Positions 1-8,546 of a stretch of DNA of 64,000 bases are shown in pieces. The stretch spans positions 2,173,001 to 2,237,000 of the forward strand of contig NZ_CP012700.1 of assembly GCF_001307295.1 (NCBI RefSeq). Direction: 5' to 3'. The notes below the pieces were generated by a model. It worked only from the letters and a program-made list of their open reading frames with translations, did not search any database and had not been told where the DNA came from. The stretch comes from Sphingopyxis macrogoltabida (GTDB lineage Bacteria > Pseudomonadota > Alphaproteobacteria > Sphingomonadales > Sphingomonadaceae). Made by a program: the position numbers and the translations under genes. Each line of letters opens with the position of its first letter. The stretch's first letter is position 1.

Positions 1-992
1 ACGGGCATGCCCCACTCGATCGACAGTGCCGCCATCGCCGCTTCGGCCTCCTCTGCCCGCAGCCCCACCGTGTTGAGCGAGACCCCCGCACAGCGCACAC
101 GCGGATTGGTCAGTCGCGCCTGATCGAGCGTCACCTCGATCGCACGAGCGATCGACGGCAGCGGATAGCCCGTCAGGCCGACGATCCGCTCGCGCCCATG
201 CGCATGGCATAGCACAAGCACGTCGGGCTGCGAGCCATGAAGCAGGCCGAGCGACACGCCGGCATAGGAAGGATGAAAGAGCGACCCCTGCCCCTCGATC
301 ACGTCCCAATGCGCGGGATCGGCGTCGGGGCTGAGCAGTTCGGCCGCGCCGGCGACGAAATCGCTCACCACCGCGTCGATGGGGATGCCCGATCCGGCGA
401 TCATGATCCCGGTCTGGCCCGTCGCACGAAAATCGGCGGCAAGGCCGCGGGTGCGGAATGCCCCGGTGAGCGCCAGCGCGGTATATTTCTTGCCGAGCGC
501 GCAGTCGGTGCCGACGGTGAGCAGCCGCCTACCGCTGCGACGGCGGCCGGTCGCGATCGGCAGCCCCGGCGGCGGCGAACGGACGTCGATCAGGCGCCGC
601 CCCTCGGCCTCGGCGACGCGCTTCAGGCGCGGATCGTCGGCAAGGCGATCGTGCGCGCCGCTGACGATATCGAGCCCCGCTTCGAGCGCCTCGATCAGGC
701 AGGGAATCCAGCCGGGCCGGATCGCCCCGCCGATCGACGCCGCGGCAAGCACCAGCCCCCGCGCCCCTGCCGCATAGGCCTCGCGCGGCCGCATGACCGG
801 CAGGCCGAGCGAGGCGGCAGCGCCGGCGCATTTATACTCGGCGATACAGAGCCCCGGGGCCCAGTCGATCAGGCCCTGTCCGGTCTTCAGATAGGTGGTG
901 TCGTCGGCGTCGCCGAGAAAGAGGAGATAGGGTTGCGGCAGGTCGATCCGGACGCCCGCGACCGACGGTGCGATATCGATGACGTCGCTCAT
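1..992 (-). CDS. dgcN: DUF1611/DgcN-type D-amino-acid N-acetyltransferase, copy 1 (3' end outside window)
   Basis: DUF1611 family; characterised DgcN proteins N-acetylate D-glutamate, the first step of a D-glutamate catabolic route. About 330 residues are visible and the C-terminus runs off the left edge. The N-terminus reads MSDVIDIAPSV, then LPQPYLLFLGD. A P-loop-like GTDCALGKKYT near residue 165 and the segment GQTGIMIAGSGIP match the second copy at 21013-22053. The ATG overlaps the stop of the amidohydrolase (ATGA at 989-992), so the two are probably translationally coupled. The N-terminal third differs clearly from copy 2 (KCAGAAAS versus IGGCTVTT), so the paralogs may prefer different D-amino acids. 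Family call is firm; substrate is inferred. Confidence 0.85.
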   Translation of the reverse strand, partial: MSDVIDIAPSVAGVRIDLPQPYLLFLGDADDTTYLKTGQGLIDWAPGLCIAEYKCAGAAASLGLPVMRPREAYAAGARGLVLAAASIGGAIRPGWIPCLIEALEAGLDIVSGAHDRLADDPRLKRVAEAEGRRLIDVRSPPPGLPIATGRRRSGRRLLTVGTDCALGKKYTALALTGAFRTRGLAADFRATGQTGIMIAGSGIPIDAVVSDFVAGAAELLSPDADPAHWDVIEGQGSLFHPSYAGVSLGLLHGSQPDVLVLCHAHGRERIVGLTGYPLPSIARAIEVTLDQARLTNPRVRCAGVSLNTVGLRAEEAEAAMAALSIEWGMP

Positions 993-2488
993 CGTGCGAT
1001 CTCCGATTGTATCGGCCGCCCGGGCGAGACACCCTCGACCAGTTCGCCCCCGTCGACCACGAACACACCATTGACCATCACATAGCGAAAACCCTCCGAC
1101 GGCCGCGCAGCGTCGCCATAGGTCGCCTTCGTCCCGACGGTGGCGGGATCGAACAGGACGATGTCGGCGTCGGCACCGGGCTGGAGCCGCCCCTTGCGCG
1201 CCATCGCGGGCACGAAGGACTGCAACCGCTGCGCCGGTGCCAGCGTCATCTTGCGGATCGCTTCGCTCAGCCCGAGCGCCTTGGTCTCGCGCACATAATG
1301 GCCGAGCACGCGCGCAAAGGTGCCGGCGGAACGCGGGTGGCCGTTCGGCCCCTCGATCCGGCCGCCGTCGCTCGCGACGATCACCGTCGGGTCGGCGAGC
1401 AGCGCGGCGATCGTCGCCTCGCTGTTCATATGCATGATGATGCCGTCATCGCCGCTGCCCGCGCGCAACACGTCGAAGTCGGCCTGCGTCAGCCGCTTGC
1501 CGGTCCTGCGCGACTGCAGATCGCCGACGCCGACGCCCCAGCGCTTTTCCCACCCCGGATCGAAGAAATGGCTGCGTACCGCGTCGACCGATCCGCCCCA
1601 TGGATAGGTTTCGGTCGAGATATCGACGCCGCGTCCGCGCGCGTCGCGCATCAGTGCGACCATCGCCGGCGCCTCTGACATCGCCATGCTGTTGATATGC
1701 GCGATATGGACGCAAGCGCCGGTGATCGCCGCATTGGCAATATTTTCCTGCACCGCTTCCAGCGTGCTGTCGGGCTCGACGAGACTGCCGAAGCGGATAT
1801 GGGTGAAGAGGCAGCTCTTGCTCCGCGCCGCGACACGCGTGACGTCGAGCAGCTCGCGATGTGTGATGCCCGGCGCATATTGCGTGCCGCTGCCGATCCC
1901 GATCGCCCCTTCCTCAAGCCCCTGTTCGAGGAGCGATGCGAGTCGCGGATAGGCGGTATCGGCGATCGGCCGGTCGGCTTCGGGCGCCGCGAATTTTTCG
2001 GCCGGATCGCGCAGCGCTGCAAGGCCCGCCTCCCCCTCGCCCTTCTGGAGATAATAGCGGACGGCGGTATGCCCGACGCTGGTGCCATAGTTCAGCAACT
2101 CGCGGCCGCGCTTCGCCTGATACCAGTCGGCCACCGGCCAGGTCCCGATCTCCAGCTCGAGCCGCGTCGTCACCCCGTCCCTGACCTGATAGGTGGCCGC
2201 CTCGCGCGTCGTTGCGTGCGAGTGGAGGTCGATGAAACCCGGCGCCGCAACCAGCCCGCGCGCGTCGATCATCCGCCTCCCGTCGAGCCTGGCCGCGGTC
2301 ACGGCGACGATCCGGTCGCCGTCAACCGCAACGTTGCGGATGGCGTCGAGCCCCGTTTCGGGATCGATCGCGCGCGCGCCGGTAAAGACGATGTCGTGGA
2401 CCGGCTGGGCACGCGCGCCGGTTGCCGAGAGGGCGGCCGCCAGCAGCATCGCCCCGCGCACTATCATCGCCGTCCGGCCGCCAGCCAT
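989..2488 (-). CDS. Secreted D-aminoacylase-like amidohydrolase (N-acyl-D-amino-acid deacylase family)
   Basis: Amidohydrolase-superfamily protein of 499 aa with a signal peptide (MLLAAALSATGARAQ), so periplasmic. Metal-site motifs in order: DLHSHATT (HxH), a Glu in LELEIG, FTHIRFG, AHINS and the late Asp in ASDGG. Family members remove acyl groups from N-acyl-D-amino acids or act on related D-dipeptides. Classical D-aminoacylases carry a zinc-ligand Cys after GVTT; this one has Glu in that stretch, placing it in a sister subgroup. It starts 5 bp after the TonB receptor stop (2494) and overlaps dgcN copy 1 by 4 bp, forming a three-gene operon. An alternative start is Met8 (2467). The exact substrate is unknown. 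Confidence 0.8.
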   Translation of the reverse strand: MAGGRTAMIVRGAMLLAAALSATGARAQPVHDIVFTGARAIDPETGLDAIRNVAVDGDRIVAVTAARLDGRRMIDARGLVAAPGFIDLHSHATTREAATYQVRDGVTTRLELEIGTWPVADWYQAKRGRELLNYGTSVGHTAVRYYLQKGEGEAGLAALRDPAEKFAAPEADRPIADTAYPRLASLLEQGLEEGAIGIGSGTQYAPGITHRELLDVTRVAARSKSCLFTHIRFGSLVEPDSTLEAVQENIANAAITGACVHIAHINSMAMSEAPAMVALMRDARGRGVDISTETYPWGGSVDAVRSHFFDPGWEKRWGVGVGDLQSRRTGKRLTQADFDVLRAGSGDDGIIMHMNSEATIAALLADPTVIVASDGGRIEGPNGHPRSAGTFARVLGHYVRETKALGLSEAIRKMTLAPAQRLQSFVPAMARKGRLQPGADADIVLFDPATVGTKATYGDAARPSEGFRYVMVNGVFVVDGGELVEGVSPGRPIQSEIAR

Positions 2489-2493
2489 GACGA

Positions 2494-4638
2494 TCAGAAG
2501 TTCGCGCGCAGCGAAACCGTCACGCTCCGCGGTTCACCGACGACATTGCCGTAAAACAGCGTCTGATAATTGTTCACGAAATAATGCTTGTCGAACAGGT
2601 TCTTGACGTTGAGCTGGACACGGAAACGCTCGAAATCATAGCCCGCCGACACGTCGGCCAATACATAGGACGGCAGGTCGCGGGTCGCGCGGTCGATGTC
2701 GGTCTTCACCGAATCGACATAGCGGATGCCGCCCCCGACGAAAGCGCCGCCGCCGAATTCATAGCTGGTGTAGAGGCTCGCCGTGCTCTTGGGCAGAAAG
2801 GCGACCGTCTTGCCGATCAGCGTCGGATCGTCATCCTCGCGGATTGTCGGATCGAGGATGGCGAGCCCGGCGTTGACCTGCCAGCCCTTCACAACCTCGC
2901 CGACCGCCTGCAATTCGAAGCCGCGGTGCCGCACCTTGCCGACCGGCGAATAGCGATCGATCAGGTCGATGGTCTGGTCGTAGCGCGCCTGATTGGCCTG
3001 CCGGACGTCGAAGACTGCCGCGGTGAGCAACAGCCGCCGGTCGGGCGACACATATTTGACCCCGGCTTCATATTGCTCGCCGGTCAGCGGCGGCAGCACG
3101 TCGCCGACCGCGTCGATGAACAACTGCGGCTGGAAGGATTCGCTGTACGACAGATAGAAATTGAGGCCCTGGACTGGCTCCAGTGTCGCGGCGAGGCGCA
3201 GGCTGGTCTGGCTGTCGCCGCTGAAATCCTCCCACGGCGCCGTGCCCGACTGCTTGCTCACATCGGGCTTGGCCCAGCTGATGCCGCCGAGCAGCGTCAG
3301 CGGCTCCGCGACCTTGATGTTCGCCTGCGTCGACAGGGTCAAATAGCGGAGTCGGCGATTGAGGCTGTAATCGAAGATCCCGGGATAGGTCCGCGTGTTG
3401 AACAGCGCCTCGATCGCGTCGACGCCGTCGAAAATGTTCGCGACATCGCCTTCCGGCATATCGGGGATCGTCCCGGCCTGCTTCGTGTCGTAATGCTGAT
3501 AATTGGCAGCGACGGTGACGAAGCTGTCGGCCAGCCCGAGGTCGTCGAGCTTGTACACTGCCGAAAGTCCGGCACTGAACGCCTTGGTCACGCTTTTGGT
3601 GATGTTGTTGATCGCGAGGAAGAAGTCGCCATTGTCTTCGAGCCCGAAGCCGAACCCGCTCTCTCCCGTCGTGTTCGAACGGAGATAGTTGAGCTTCAAG
3701 CTGACCGACAGCGCCTCCGACGCCTCCCAGTCCAGCCCGCCGTTCACGCGCACGACCGGGGTCACAAGGTCGAAATCGCCCGACCCGATGAAGAAGGACC
3801 GGCCGACCGGCGCCGGCGATCCGTCGGGAAAGGTCGGGATGCCGTCGAACGAGGTACGCCGATAGCGTTCGTAGCCGCCATGGATATAGCCGGTGAGGCC
3901 GGGCGTCAGCTCGGCATCGATCCCGGCGTAGAGCACCGTCTTCGTCGAATCGACGCGCTGCATGAAACTGCCCGCCTCTTCGTGGGCGGCGATACCAATG
4001 ACATTTACCGTGCCCGCCGCGTTCAGCGAAGCGGCGACCTGCCCCTCGATCCGCCAGCGATCCCACGAACCGCCGAGCAGTTCGATATGCGAAGGCGTGT
4101 TCGCTTTCGCGCTCTTGGTCACCTGATTGATGATGCCGCCGGGATTGGCAGCGCCATAGACCACCGACGTCGGGCCCTTGACGATTTCGAGCCGTTCGAG
4201 CGTCGCGAAGTCGGGCTCGTAATCGAGCGCGCCGACGTTCAGCCCGTCGATCGCATTGCCGGCGGCAAAGCCGCGCAGCTTGACGATCGACGCGGTGCCG
4301 CCCGGATTGCCGTCGAACAGCGCGCCTGGCGTATATTGCGCAACATCGCCCAGCGAGCGGACATCGGTCGCGTCCATGAAGTCTTCGCTGACGAGGCTGA
4401 TCGACTGCGGGACCTTCTCGATCGGCACCGGAAGCCCGGTCGTGCCGCTGGTGTCCTCGGCAAGGTAGCGATAGCCGCTGACGACGATCGCATCGCCTTG
4501 GCCGCCTTTGTCACCCGCTTCCTGCGCATAGGCGCCCGTGGCTGCGAGCGCCGCCTGCATCGCCAGCGCCCCTGCTGCCAGCCGCAGCCGTGTGCGGCCC
4601 GATCCAACCCGATACCCGTTCCGGCAAAGTCCGTTCAT
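2494..4638 (-). CDS. TonB-dependent receptor, siderophore-receptor type
   Basis: Outer-membrane active transporter, 714 aa. An extended signal sequence ends in ATGAYAQ. A plug domain follows (about residues 60-170: EKVPQSISLVSEDF, VKLRGF, LERLEIVKGPTSVVYG), then a 22-strand-type barrel ending in the terminal Phe of SLRANF. The VPQSISV-like plug signature is typical of siderophore receptors rather than glycan receptors. It is first in an operon with a D-aminoacylase-like enzyme and dgcN, and diverges from an RpiR regulator. It may therefore import a D-residue-containing peptide or lipopeptide siderophore; this is inference. The start has an AGGGGA ribosome-binding site 7 bp upstream. Confidence 0.88.
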   Translation of the reverse strand: MNGLCRNGYRVGSGRTRLRLAAGALAMQAALAATGAYAQEAGDKGGQGDAIVVSGYRYLAEDTSGTTGLPVPIEKVPQSISLVSEDFMDATDVRSLGDVAQYTPGALFDGNPGGTASIVKLRGFAAGNAIDGLNVGALDYEPDFATLERLEIVKGPTSVVYGAANPGGIINQVTKSAKANTPSHIELLGGSWDRWRIEGQVAASLNAAGTVNVIGIAAHEEAGSFMQRVDSTKTVLYAGIDAELTPGLTGYIHGGYERYRRTSFDGIPTFPDGSPAPVGRSFFIGSGDFDLVTPVVRVNGGLDWEASEALSVSLKLNYLRSNTTGESGFGFGLEDNGDFFLAINNITKSVTKAFSAGLSAVYKLDDLGLADSFVTVAANYQHYDTKQAGTIPDMPEGDVANIFDGVDAIEALFNTRTYPGIFDYSLNRRLRYLTLSTQANIKVAEPLTLLGGISWAKPDVSKQSGTAPWEDFSGDSQTSLRLAATLEPVQGLNFYLSYSESFQPQLFIDAVGDVLPPLTGEQYEAGVKYVSPDRRLLLTAAVFDVRQANQARYDQTIDLIDRYSPVGKVRHRGFELQAVGEVVKGWQVNAGLAILDPTIREDDDPTLIGKTVAFLPKSTASLYTSYEFGGGAFVGGGIRYVDSVKTDIDRATRDLPSYVLADVSAGYDFERFRVQLNVKNLFDKHYFVNNYQTLFYGNVVGEPRSVTVSLRANF

Positions 4639-4673
4639 TGCCCATTCCCCTCAAACGACCAGTGATCATCGAA

Positions 4674-4701
4674 CGGCCCCATTTCGCGAGATGCGGGGCC
4701 G
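4674..4701 (-). other. GC-rich hairpin in 5' leader of the 4638 receptor operon
   Basis: CGGCCCC (4674-4680) pairs with GGGGCCG (4695-4701) around a 14-nt loop. It lies between the predicted promoter and the receptor start, near the 5' end of the predicted transcript. It could stabilise the message or act in attenuation; nothing more can be said from sequence. Confidence 0.4.
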
Positions 4702-4711
4702 GTGTGACTTA

Positions 4712-4741
4712 ATTAAAAGTGATTTGACATATTTCTGTCAA
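4712..4741 (-). promoter_or_regulatory. Promoter of the TonB receptor-amidohydrolase-dgcN operon
   Basis: Minus-strand -35 TTGACA (4741-4736), 18-bp spacer, then -10 TTTAAT (4717-4712), five of six to consensus. The -35 forms one arm of the palindrome at 4724-4741, so a repressor bound there would block polymerase. A sigma-70-type promoter is predicted by eye. Confidence 0.5.
4724..4741. promoter_or_regulatory. Putative RpiR operator, palindrome TTGACA-N6-TGTCAA
   Basis: Perfect 6-6-6 inverted repeat in the divergent region between the receptor operon (4638) and the RpiR gene (4790). A further TTGACA half-site follows at 4751-4756. Its first 14 bases match the promoter at 25464 in 13 of 14 positions, and the motif recurs upstream of 28558. 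Position beside the regulator gene suggests autoregulation and joint control of the three D-amino-acid operons. Confidence 0.5.
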
Positions 4742-4789
4742 TTGATAGTTTTGACAAAATTACTAACATATGCCGAAGGAAATCGGGAC

Positions 4790-5707
4790 ATGAGCGACCA
4801 GAACACCGATCGGCCAGCGATCCCCAACGTGCCGCTGCTCCAGCGGCTGCAGGCCGATCTCGAACATTATTCACCGGCCGAACGCGCGATCGCGGCCTAT
4901 ATCCTCGGCCATTATGCGACGCTGGCGTTCGAGACGGCGCTTTCGCTGGCCGACAAGGTAGGGGTCGCCGAAATCACCATCGGCCGCTTTGCCCGCCGGC
5001 TCGGCTATCGCAACTTCAAGGCGCTGAAGAATGAACTGAAGGACAATAGCGAAGAAGGTTTTCCCTGGTTGATGGGCGACCAGCTCGCCGAGTTCGTCGA
5101 ATCGGGCGATGCCGGGGACGAAAGCGAAACGAGCATCCAGCGCGAAATGAAGTCGCTGATCGAAGTTTACAGGCTTGCCGAGACCCCGCAATTCGCGAAG
5201 GCGGTCGAACTGCTCGCCCGGTCGCAGCGCGTCCAGATCGCGGGATTCCAGACCGAACGCGGGATTGCGATGCTGCTCGCCAACCATCTGCAATTCATGC
5301 GCGACGGGGTCGGCCTGGTCGACCTCAGCGCGGGCAATTATGCCGACGTATTCGCCGCCGACGAGACCGACCGCTGCCTCGTCGTCATCGATATCCGGCG
5401 CTATTCGCGCCAATCCTATCTGCTCGCCGAGCAAGCGAGCCAGCAGGGCATCCCGCTGATCGTCCTCACCGACCTGTTCTGCGACTGGGCGCCGCGGTTT
5501 ACGCCGCATGTGCTGGCCGTGCCGACGCAGACGGGGATGTTCTGGAGTTCGCCCGTCGCGCTCGTCTGCGCGGTCAATCTGCTCGTCAACAGCGTGATCA
5601 AGACGATCGGGACGCGCGTCGAACAGCGGCTCGAAAGGCTGACACAGCTCCATCAGGCGTTCACCGGCTATGCCGGGCATCAGCCGCCGCGGCCGAAATT
5701 GTCCTGA
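4790..5707 (+). CDS. MurR/RpiR family transcriptional regulator
   Basis: 305-aa regulator with an N-terminal RpiR helix-turn-helix (about residues 15-85, recognition region SLADKVGVAEITIGRFARR) and a C-terminal SIS domain (about 140-270, from VQIAGFQTERG). SIS domains usually sense phosphosugars or amino sugars; in MurR the ligand is MurNAc-6-P, from peptidoglycan recycling. The frame stays open far upstream, but the ATG at 4790 has an AAGGAAA ribosome-binding site and follows the AT-rich divergent promoter, so it is chosen. The gene faces the receptor-amidohydrolase-dgcN operon and its own promoter carries the shared TTGACA motif. It is the best candidate regulator of the D-amino-acid genes; the ligand is unknown. 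Confidence 0.88.
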   Translation: MSDQNTDRPAIPNVPLLQRLQADLEHYSPAERAIAAYILGHYATLAFETALSLADKVGVAEITIGRFARRLGYRNFKALKNELKDNSEEGFPWLMGDQLAEFVESGDAGDESETSIQREMKSLIEVYRLAETPQFAKAVELLARSQRVQIAGFQTERGIAMLLANHLQFMRDGVGLVDLSAGNYADVFAADETDRCLVVIDIRRYSRQSYLLAEQASQQGIPLIVLTDLFCDWAPRFTPHVLAVPTQTGMFWSSPVALVCAVNLLVNSVIKTIGTRVEQRLERLTQLHQAFTGYAGHQPPRPKLS

Positions 5708-5796
5708 CCACGGACCATTGCGCCGCATGGATTGACGCCGCCCGCGCTGCCGACTAGGGGGCGGCCATACATCAAGAGTCGGGCCGACGCCTGACA

Positions 5797-5839
5797 CCAA
5801 CCTGCTCCCGAGCAAGGTGGTACCCCGTCAACGACGGGG
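5797..5839 (+). promoter_or_regulatory. Possible structured RNA leader upstream of ltaE
   Basis: The 215-base gap 5708-5922 holds two adjacent hairpins: an imperfect one at 5797-5820 (CCAACCTGCT pairing with AGCAAGGTGG) and a perfect 7-bp stem at 5823-5839 (CCCCGTC/GACGGGG, loop AAC). The junction reads GGTGGTACC (5816-5824), which resembles the T-box antiterminator core. T-boxes are rare in Alphaproteobacteria, and no specifier stem or terminator could be identified. This is a low-confidence candidate. Confidence 0.25.
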
Positions 5840-5922
5840 GATGTGGCCGGACCGGCAAAAAACGGGACCATCAGCCGCACCTGCGTCGAACCGCTTCTCG
5901 ATATTTCGAAAGGGAGTTCGAC

Positions 5923-6999
5923 ATGACAGGAAAGCCGCAACAATTCGCCAGCGATAATTATGCCGGTATCTGCCCCGAAGCCTGGGCGGCGACGGCCGCC
6001 GCCAATGACGGTTCGGCGCGGGCCTATGGCGACGATATATGGACGCAGCGCGCCGCGGACGCGTTCCGCACGCTGTTCGAGACGAAGTGCGAAGTGTTTT
6101 TCGCCTTCAACGGCACCGCCGCCAATTCGCTCGCGCTCGCCGCGCTTTGCCAATCCTATCACAGCGTGATCTGTTCCTCGTCGGCGCATGTCGAAACCGA
6201 CGAGTGCGGCGCGCCCGAATTTTTCTCCAACGGGTCGAAACTGCTCGTCGCGCAAACCCCCGACGGAAAACTGAACCCCGAGGCGATCCGCGCCCTCGCC
6301 TGCGGCCGGTCGGATATTCACTTCCCCAAGCCGCGCGTGGTGACGATCACCCAGCCGACCGAGACCGGGCAGGTTTATTCTATCGACGAAATCAGCGCGA
6401 TCTCGGCGACGTGCCGCGAACTGGGGCTGAAGCTGCATATGGATGGCGCCCGCTTCGCGCATGCCTGCGCGACGCTCGGCTGCACACCCGCGGACATTAC
6501 GTGGCGCGCCGGAGTCGATGTCCTGTGCTTCGGCGGCACGAAGAACGGCATGGCGGCAGGCGAGGCGATCATCTTCTTCGACACGAGCCTCGCGACCGAT
6601 TTCGACTACCGGTGCAAGCAGGCGGGACAGCTTGCCTCGAAGATGCGCTTCCTGTCGGCGCCGTGGATCGGGCTGCTCGAAAGCGGCGCCTGGCTGGGCA
6701 ACGCCCGCCACGCCAATGATTGCGCCGCCAGCCTCGCGACAACGATCGCCGGTCTCCCCGGCGTCCGGCTCGCCTTCCCCGTCGAGGCCAATTCGGTGTT
6801 CCTCAGCGCTCCCGACACGGTGCTCGACGGGCTGCGCGAGCGCGGCTGGCTGTTCTACACCTTCATCGGCGGCAGCGCCCGCTTCATGTTCGCGTGGGAT
6901 TCGGACATCGCGGTGGTCCGGGCGCTGGGACAGGATATCGTCGAACTGTGCGCGCCCGCGGCCGGAATGCCGCCGGCACCACAATCGAGCTATGGCTGA
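5923..6999 (+). CDS. ltaE: Low-specificity threonine aldolase
   Basis: PLP-dependent beta-eliminating lyase fold, 358 aa, the usual family length. It cleaves threonine or allo-threonine and other beta-hydroxy-amino acids to glycine plus an aldehyde. Visible motifs: FAFNGTAANSLAL (cofactor phosphate region), HMDGARFAHA (Asp contacting the PLP ring) and the Schiff-base lysine in CFGGTKNG. An AAGGGAG ribosome-binding site precedes the ATG at 5923. It lies 215 bp downstream of the RpiR gene on the same strand and converges with the acyl-CoA synthetase gene, overlapping its end by 10 bp. A role in amino-acid catabolism fits the neighbours; L- versus D-specificity cannot be read here, although the fold is that of the L-type enzymes. 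Confidence 0.88.
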   Translation: MTGKPQQFASDNYAGICPEAWAATAAANDGSARAYGDDIWTQRAADAFRTLFETKCEVFFAFNGTAANSLALAALCQSYHSVICSSSAHVETDECGAPEFFSNGSKLLVAQTPDGKLNPEAIRALACGRSDIHFPKPRVVTITQPTETGQVYSIDEISAISATCRELGLKLHMDGARFAHACATLGCTPADITWRAGVDVLCFGGTKNGMAAGEAIIFFDTSLATDFDYRCKQAGQLASKMRFLSAPWIGLLESGAWLGNARHANDCAASLATTIAGLPGVRLAFPVEANSVFLSAPDTVLDGLRERGWLFYTFIGGSARFMFAWDSDIAVVRALGQDIVELCAPAAGMPPAPQSSYG

Positions 7000-8534
7000 T
7001 CGAGGGTCGCGAGCTTGCCCGCGCGGATGTCCTTCTTCAGCACCTTGCCGACCTTCGAGCGCGGCAGGTCGTCCCAGATCTCGAGCTCTTTCGGCGCCTT
7101 GACGCTGCCGATCGCCGCCTTGACGTGGGCGATGATCGCTTGCGGATCGGCGCTCTGCCCCGCGCGAAGCTGGACGACCGCGCAGACGCGCTCGCCCCAT
7201 TTGTCGTCGGGCAGGCCGAACACCGCGCCGTCCTGCACCGCCGGATGCGCCAGCAATGCCTGTTCGACCTCGGCCGAATAGACGTTGAAGCCGCCGGTGA
7301 TGATCATGTCCTTGGCGCGGTCGACGATGAACAGGAAATTGTCGGGATCCAGATAGCCGATGTCGCCTGTGCGGTGCCAGCCGTCCACGGTCGCTTCGGC
7401 GGTCGCGGCGGGATTCTTGTAATAGCCGTCCATCACCAGCGAACCGCGCACGACGATTTCGCCGCGCTCGCCCTTCGGAACCGGATGGCCCCCGCCGTCC
7501 AGAATGGCGACCTGCACCAGCGGCCCCGGCCGGCCGGCCGACGACAGGCGATAGCGCGCGATCGTTCCGTCGGGATTGAAATGATCCTTCGGTGCCATCA
7601 TCGAGATCATCATCGGCGCTTCCGTCTGGCCGAAAAGCTGCGCCACCACGGGACCGAGCTTGCCGATCGCCTCTTCGAGCCGCGCCGCCGATATCGGCGC
7701 CGCGCCGTACCAGAAACATTGCAGCGAAGAGAGGTCGGTTGCCGCGAGGTCGGGATGGTCGAGCAGCATGTAAATCAGCGTCGGCGGCAGAAAGGTATGC
7801 GTTGCCCGGTGCCGCGCCGCGAGCGCCAGAAATTGCCCGATATCGGGATAGGGCATGATCACGATCTCGCCGCCATGCGCCATGATCGGGAAAGCAAGCA
7901 CGCCCGCCGCATGGGTGAGCGGCGCCATCGCGAGATAGACCGGCCGCCCCTCGAACGGATAACCCATCAGGGTGAGCGCGGTCATCGCTTCCAGATTGCG
8001 GTTCGTCAGCATGACGCCCTTGGGATGCCCGGTCGTACCGCCGGTGCCGGGGATCATCGCCAGATCGCTGACGGGCGCCGCCGTGAATGGGGTGTCGGGG
8101 GCGCCCGCCAGCCACTCGTCGAGCGACGGAGCGAAGGGCTGTTCGGCATCGAGGCAGACAAGCAGCTCGAGCTTGGGCAGATCCTTCCTGAGCACATCGA
8201 CCAGTTCGGCGAATTTGCTGTGGAAAAACAAGGCCGCGCAGTCGAAATTGTCGAGCACATAGGCGTTCTCGGCGGCTTCGTTGCGCGGGTTAATCGGACA
8301 CCAGACAGCGGCGGCGCGCGAGATGGCAAAGACACAGGCGAAAGCGGCCGGATCGTTGCCCGACAGGATCGCGACATGTTTGCCGGGGCTGATCCCCGAC
8401 GCGTGGAGCCCGCGCGCAACATGGTGCGTCAACGCCTGCACCTCGCCATAGGACAGGCTTTCGCCGTCCATCGTCAGGCAGGGCGCATCGGCGCCGAGCG
8501 ATGCCCCCTTGTCGAGCCAGTCGACCAGCCGCAT
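6990..8534 (-). CDS. AMP-binding acyl-CoA synthetase
   Basis: Adenylate-forming ligase of the ANL superfamily, 514 aa, activating a carboxylic acid to its acyl-CoA. The P-loop region is IPGTGGTTGHPKG (A3); the A5-like segment is FGQTEAP; the A7/A8 region is HRTGDIGYLD then VDRAKDMIITGGFNVYS; the catalytic Lys is near RSKVGKVLKKDI. It is last in the operon TonB receptor - SDR - saccharopine-dehydrogenase-like - synthetase, starting 12 bp after the previous stop with a GGAGAAGG ribosome-binding site. Context suggests activation of an acid formed from a lipophilic substrate taken up by the receptor. The substrate is not predictable. Confidence 0.85.
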   Translation of the reverse strand: MRLVDWLDKGASLGADAPCLTMDGESLSYGEVQALTHHVARGLHASGISPGKHVAILSGNDPAAFACVFAISRAAAVWCPINPRNEAAENAYVLDNFDCAALFFHSKFAELVDVLRKDLPKLELLVCLDAEQPFAPSLDEWLAGAPDTPFTAAPVSDLAMIPGTGGTTGHPKGVMLTNRNLEAMTALTLMGYPFEGRPVYLAMAPLTHAAGVLAFPIMAHGGEIVIMPYPDIGQFLALAARHRATHTFLPPTLIYMLLDHPDLAATDLSSLQCFWYGAAPISAARLEEAIGKLGPVVAQLFGQTEAPMMISMMAPKDHFNPDGTIARYRLSSAGRPGPLVQVAILDGGGHPVPKGERGEIVVRGSLVMDGYYKNPAATAEATVDGWHRTGDIGYLDPDNFLFIVDRAKDMIITGGFNVYSAEVEQALLAHPAVQDGAVFGLPDDKWGERVCAVVQLRAGQSADPQAIIAHVKAAIGSVKAPKELEIWDDLPRSKVGKVLKKDIRAGKLATLDQP

Positions 8535-8546
8535 CAGGCCTTCTCC

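Noticed and set aside
2584..4665. Open frame of 693 codons opposite the siderophore-type receptor
   Set aside because: Shadow of the TonB receptor; no ribosome-binding site or family features.
4751..4756. Third TTGACA as a separate -35 for the RpiR gene
   Set aside because: No good -10 lies 16-18 bp downstream; kept only as a possible extra operator half-site.
4538..4789. Upstream extension of the RpiR reading frame
   Set aside because: It would run through the divergent promoter and the receptor's start; the ATG at 4790 with AAGGAAA fits far better.
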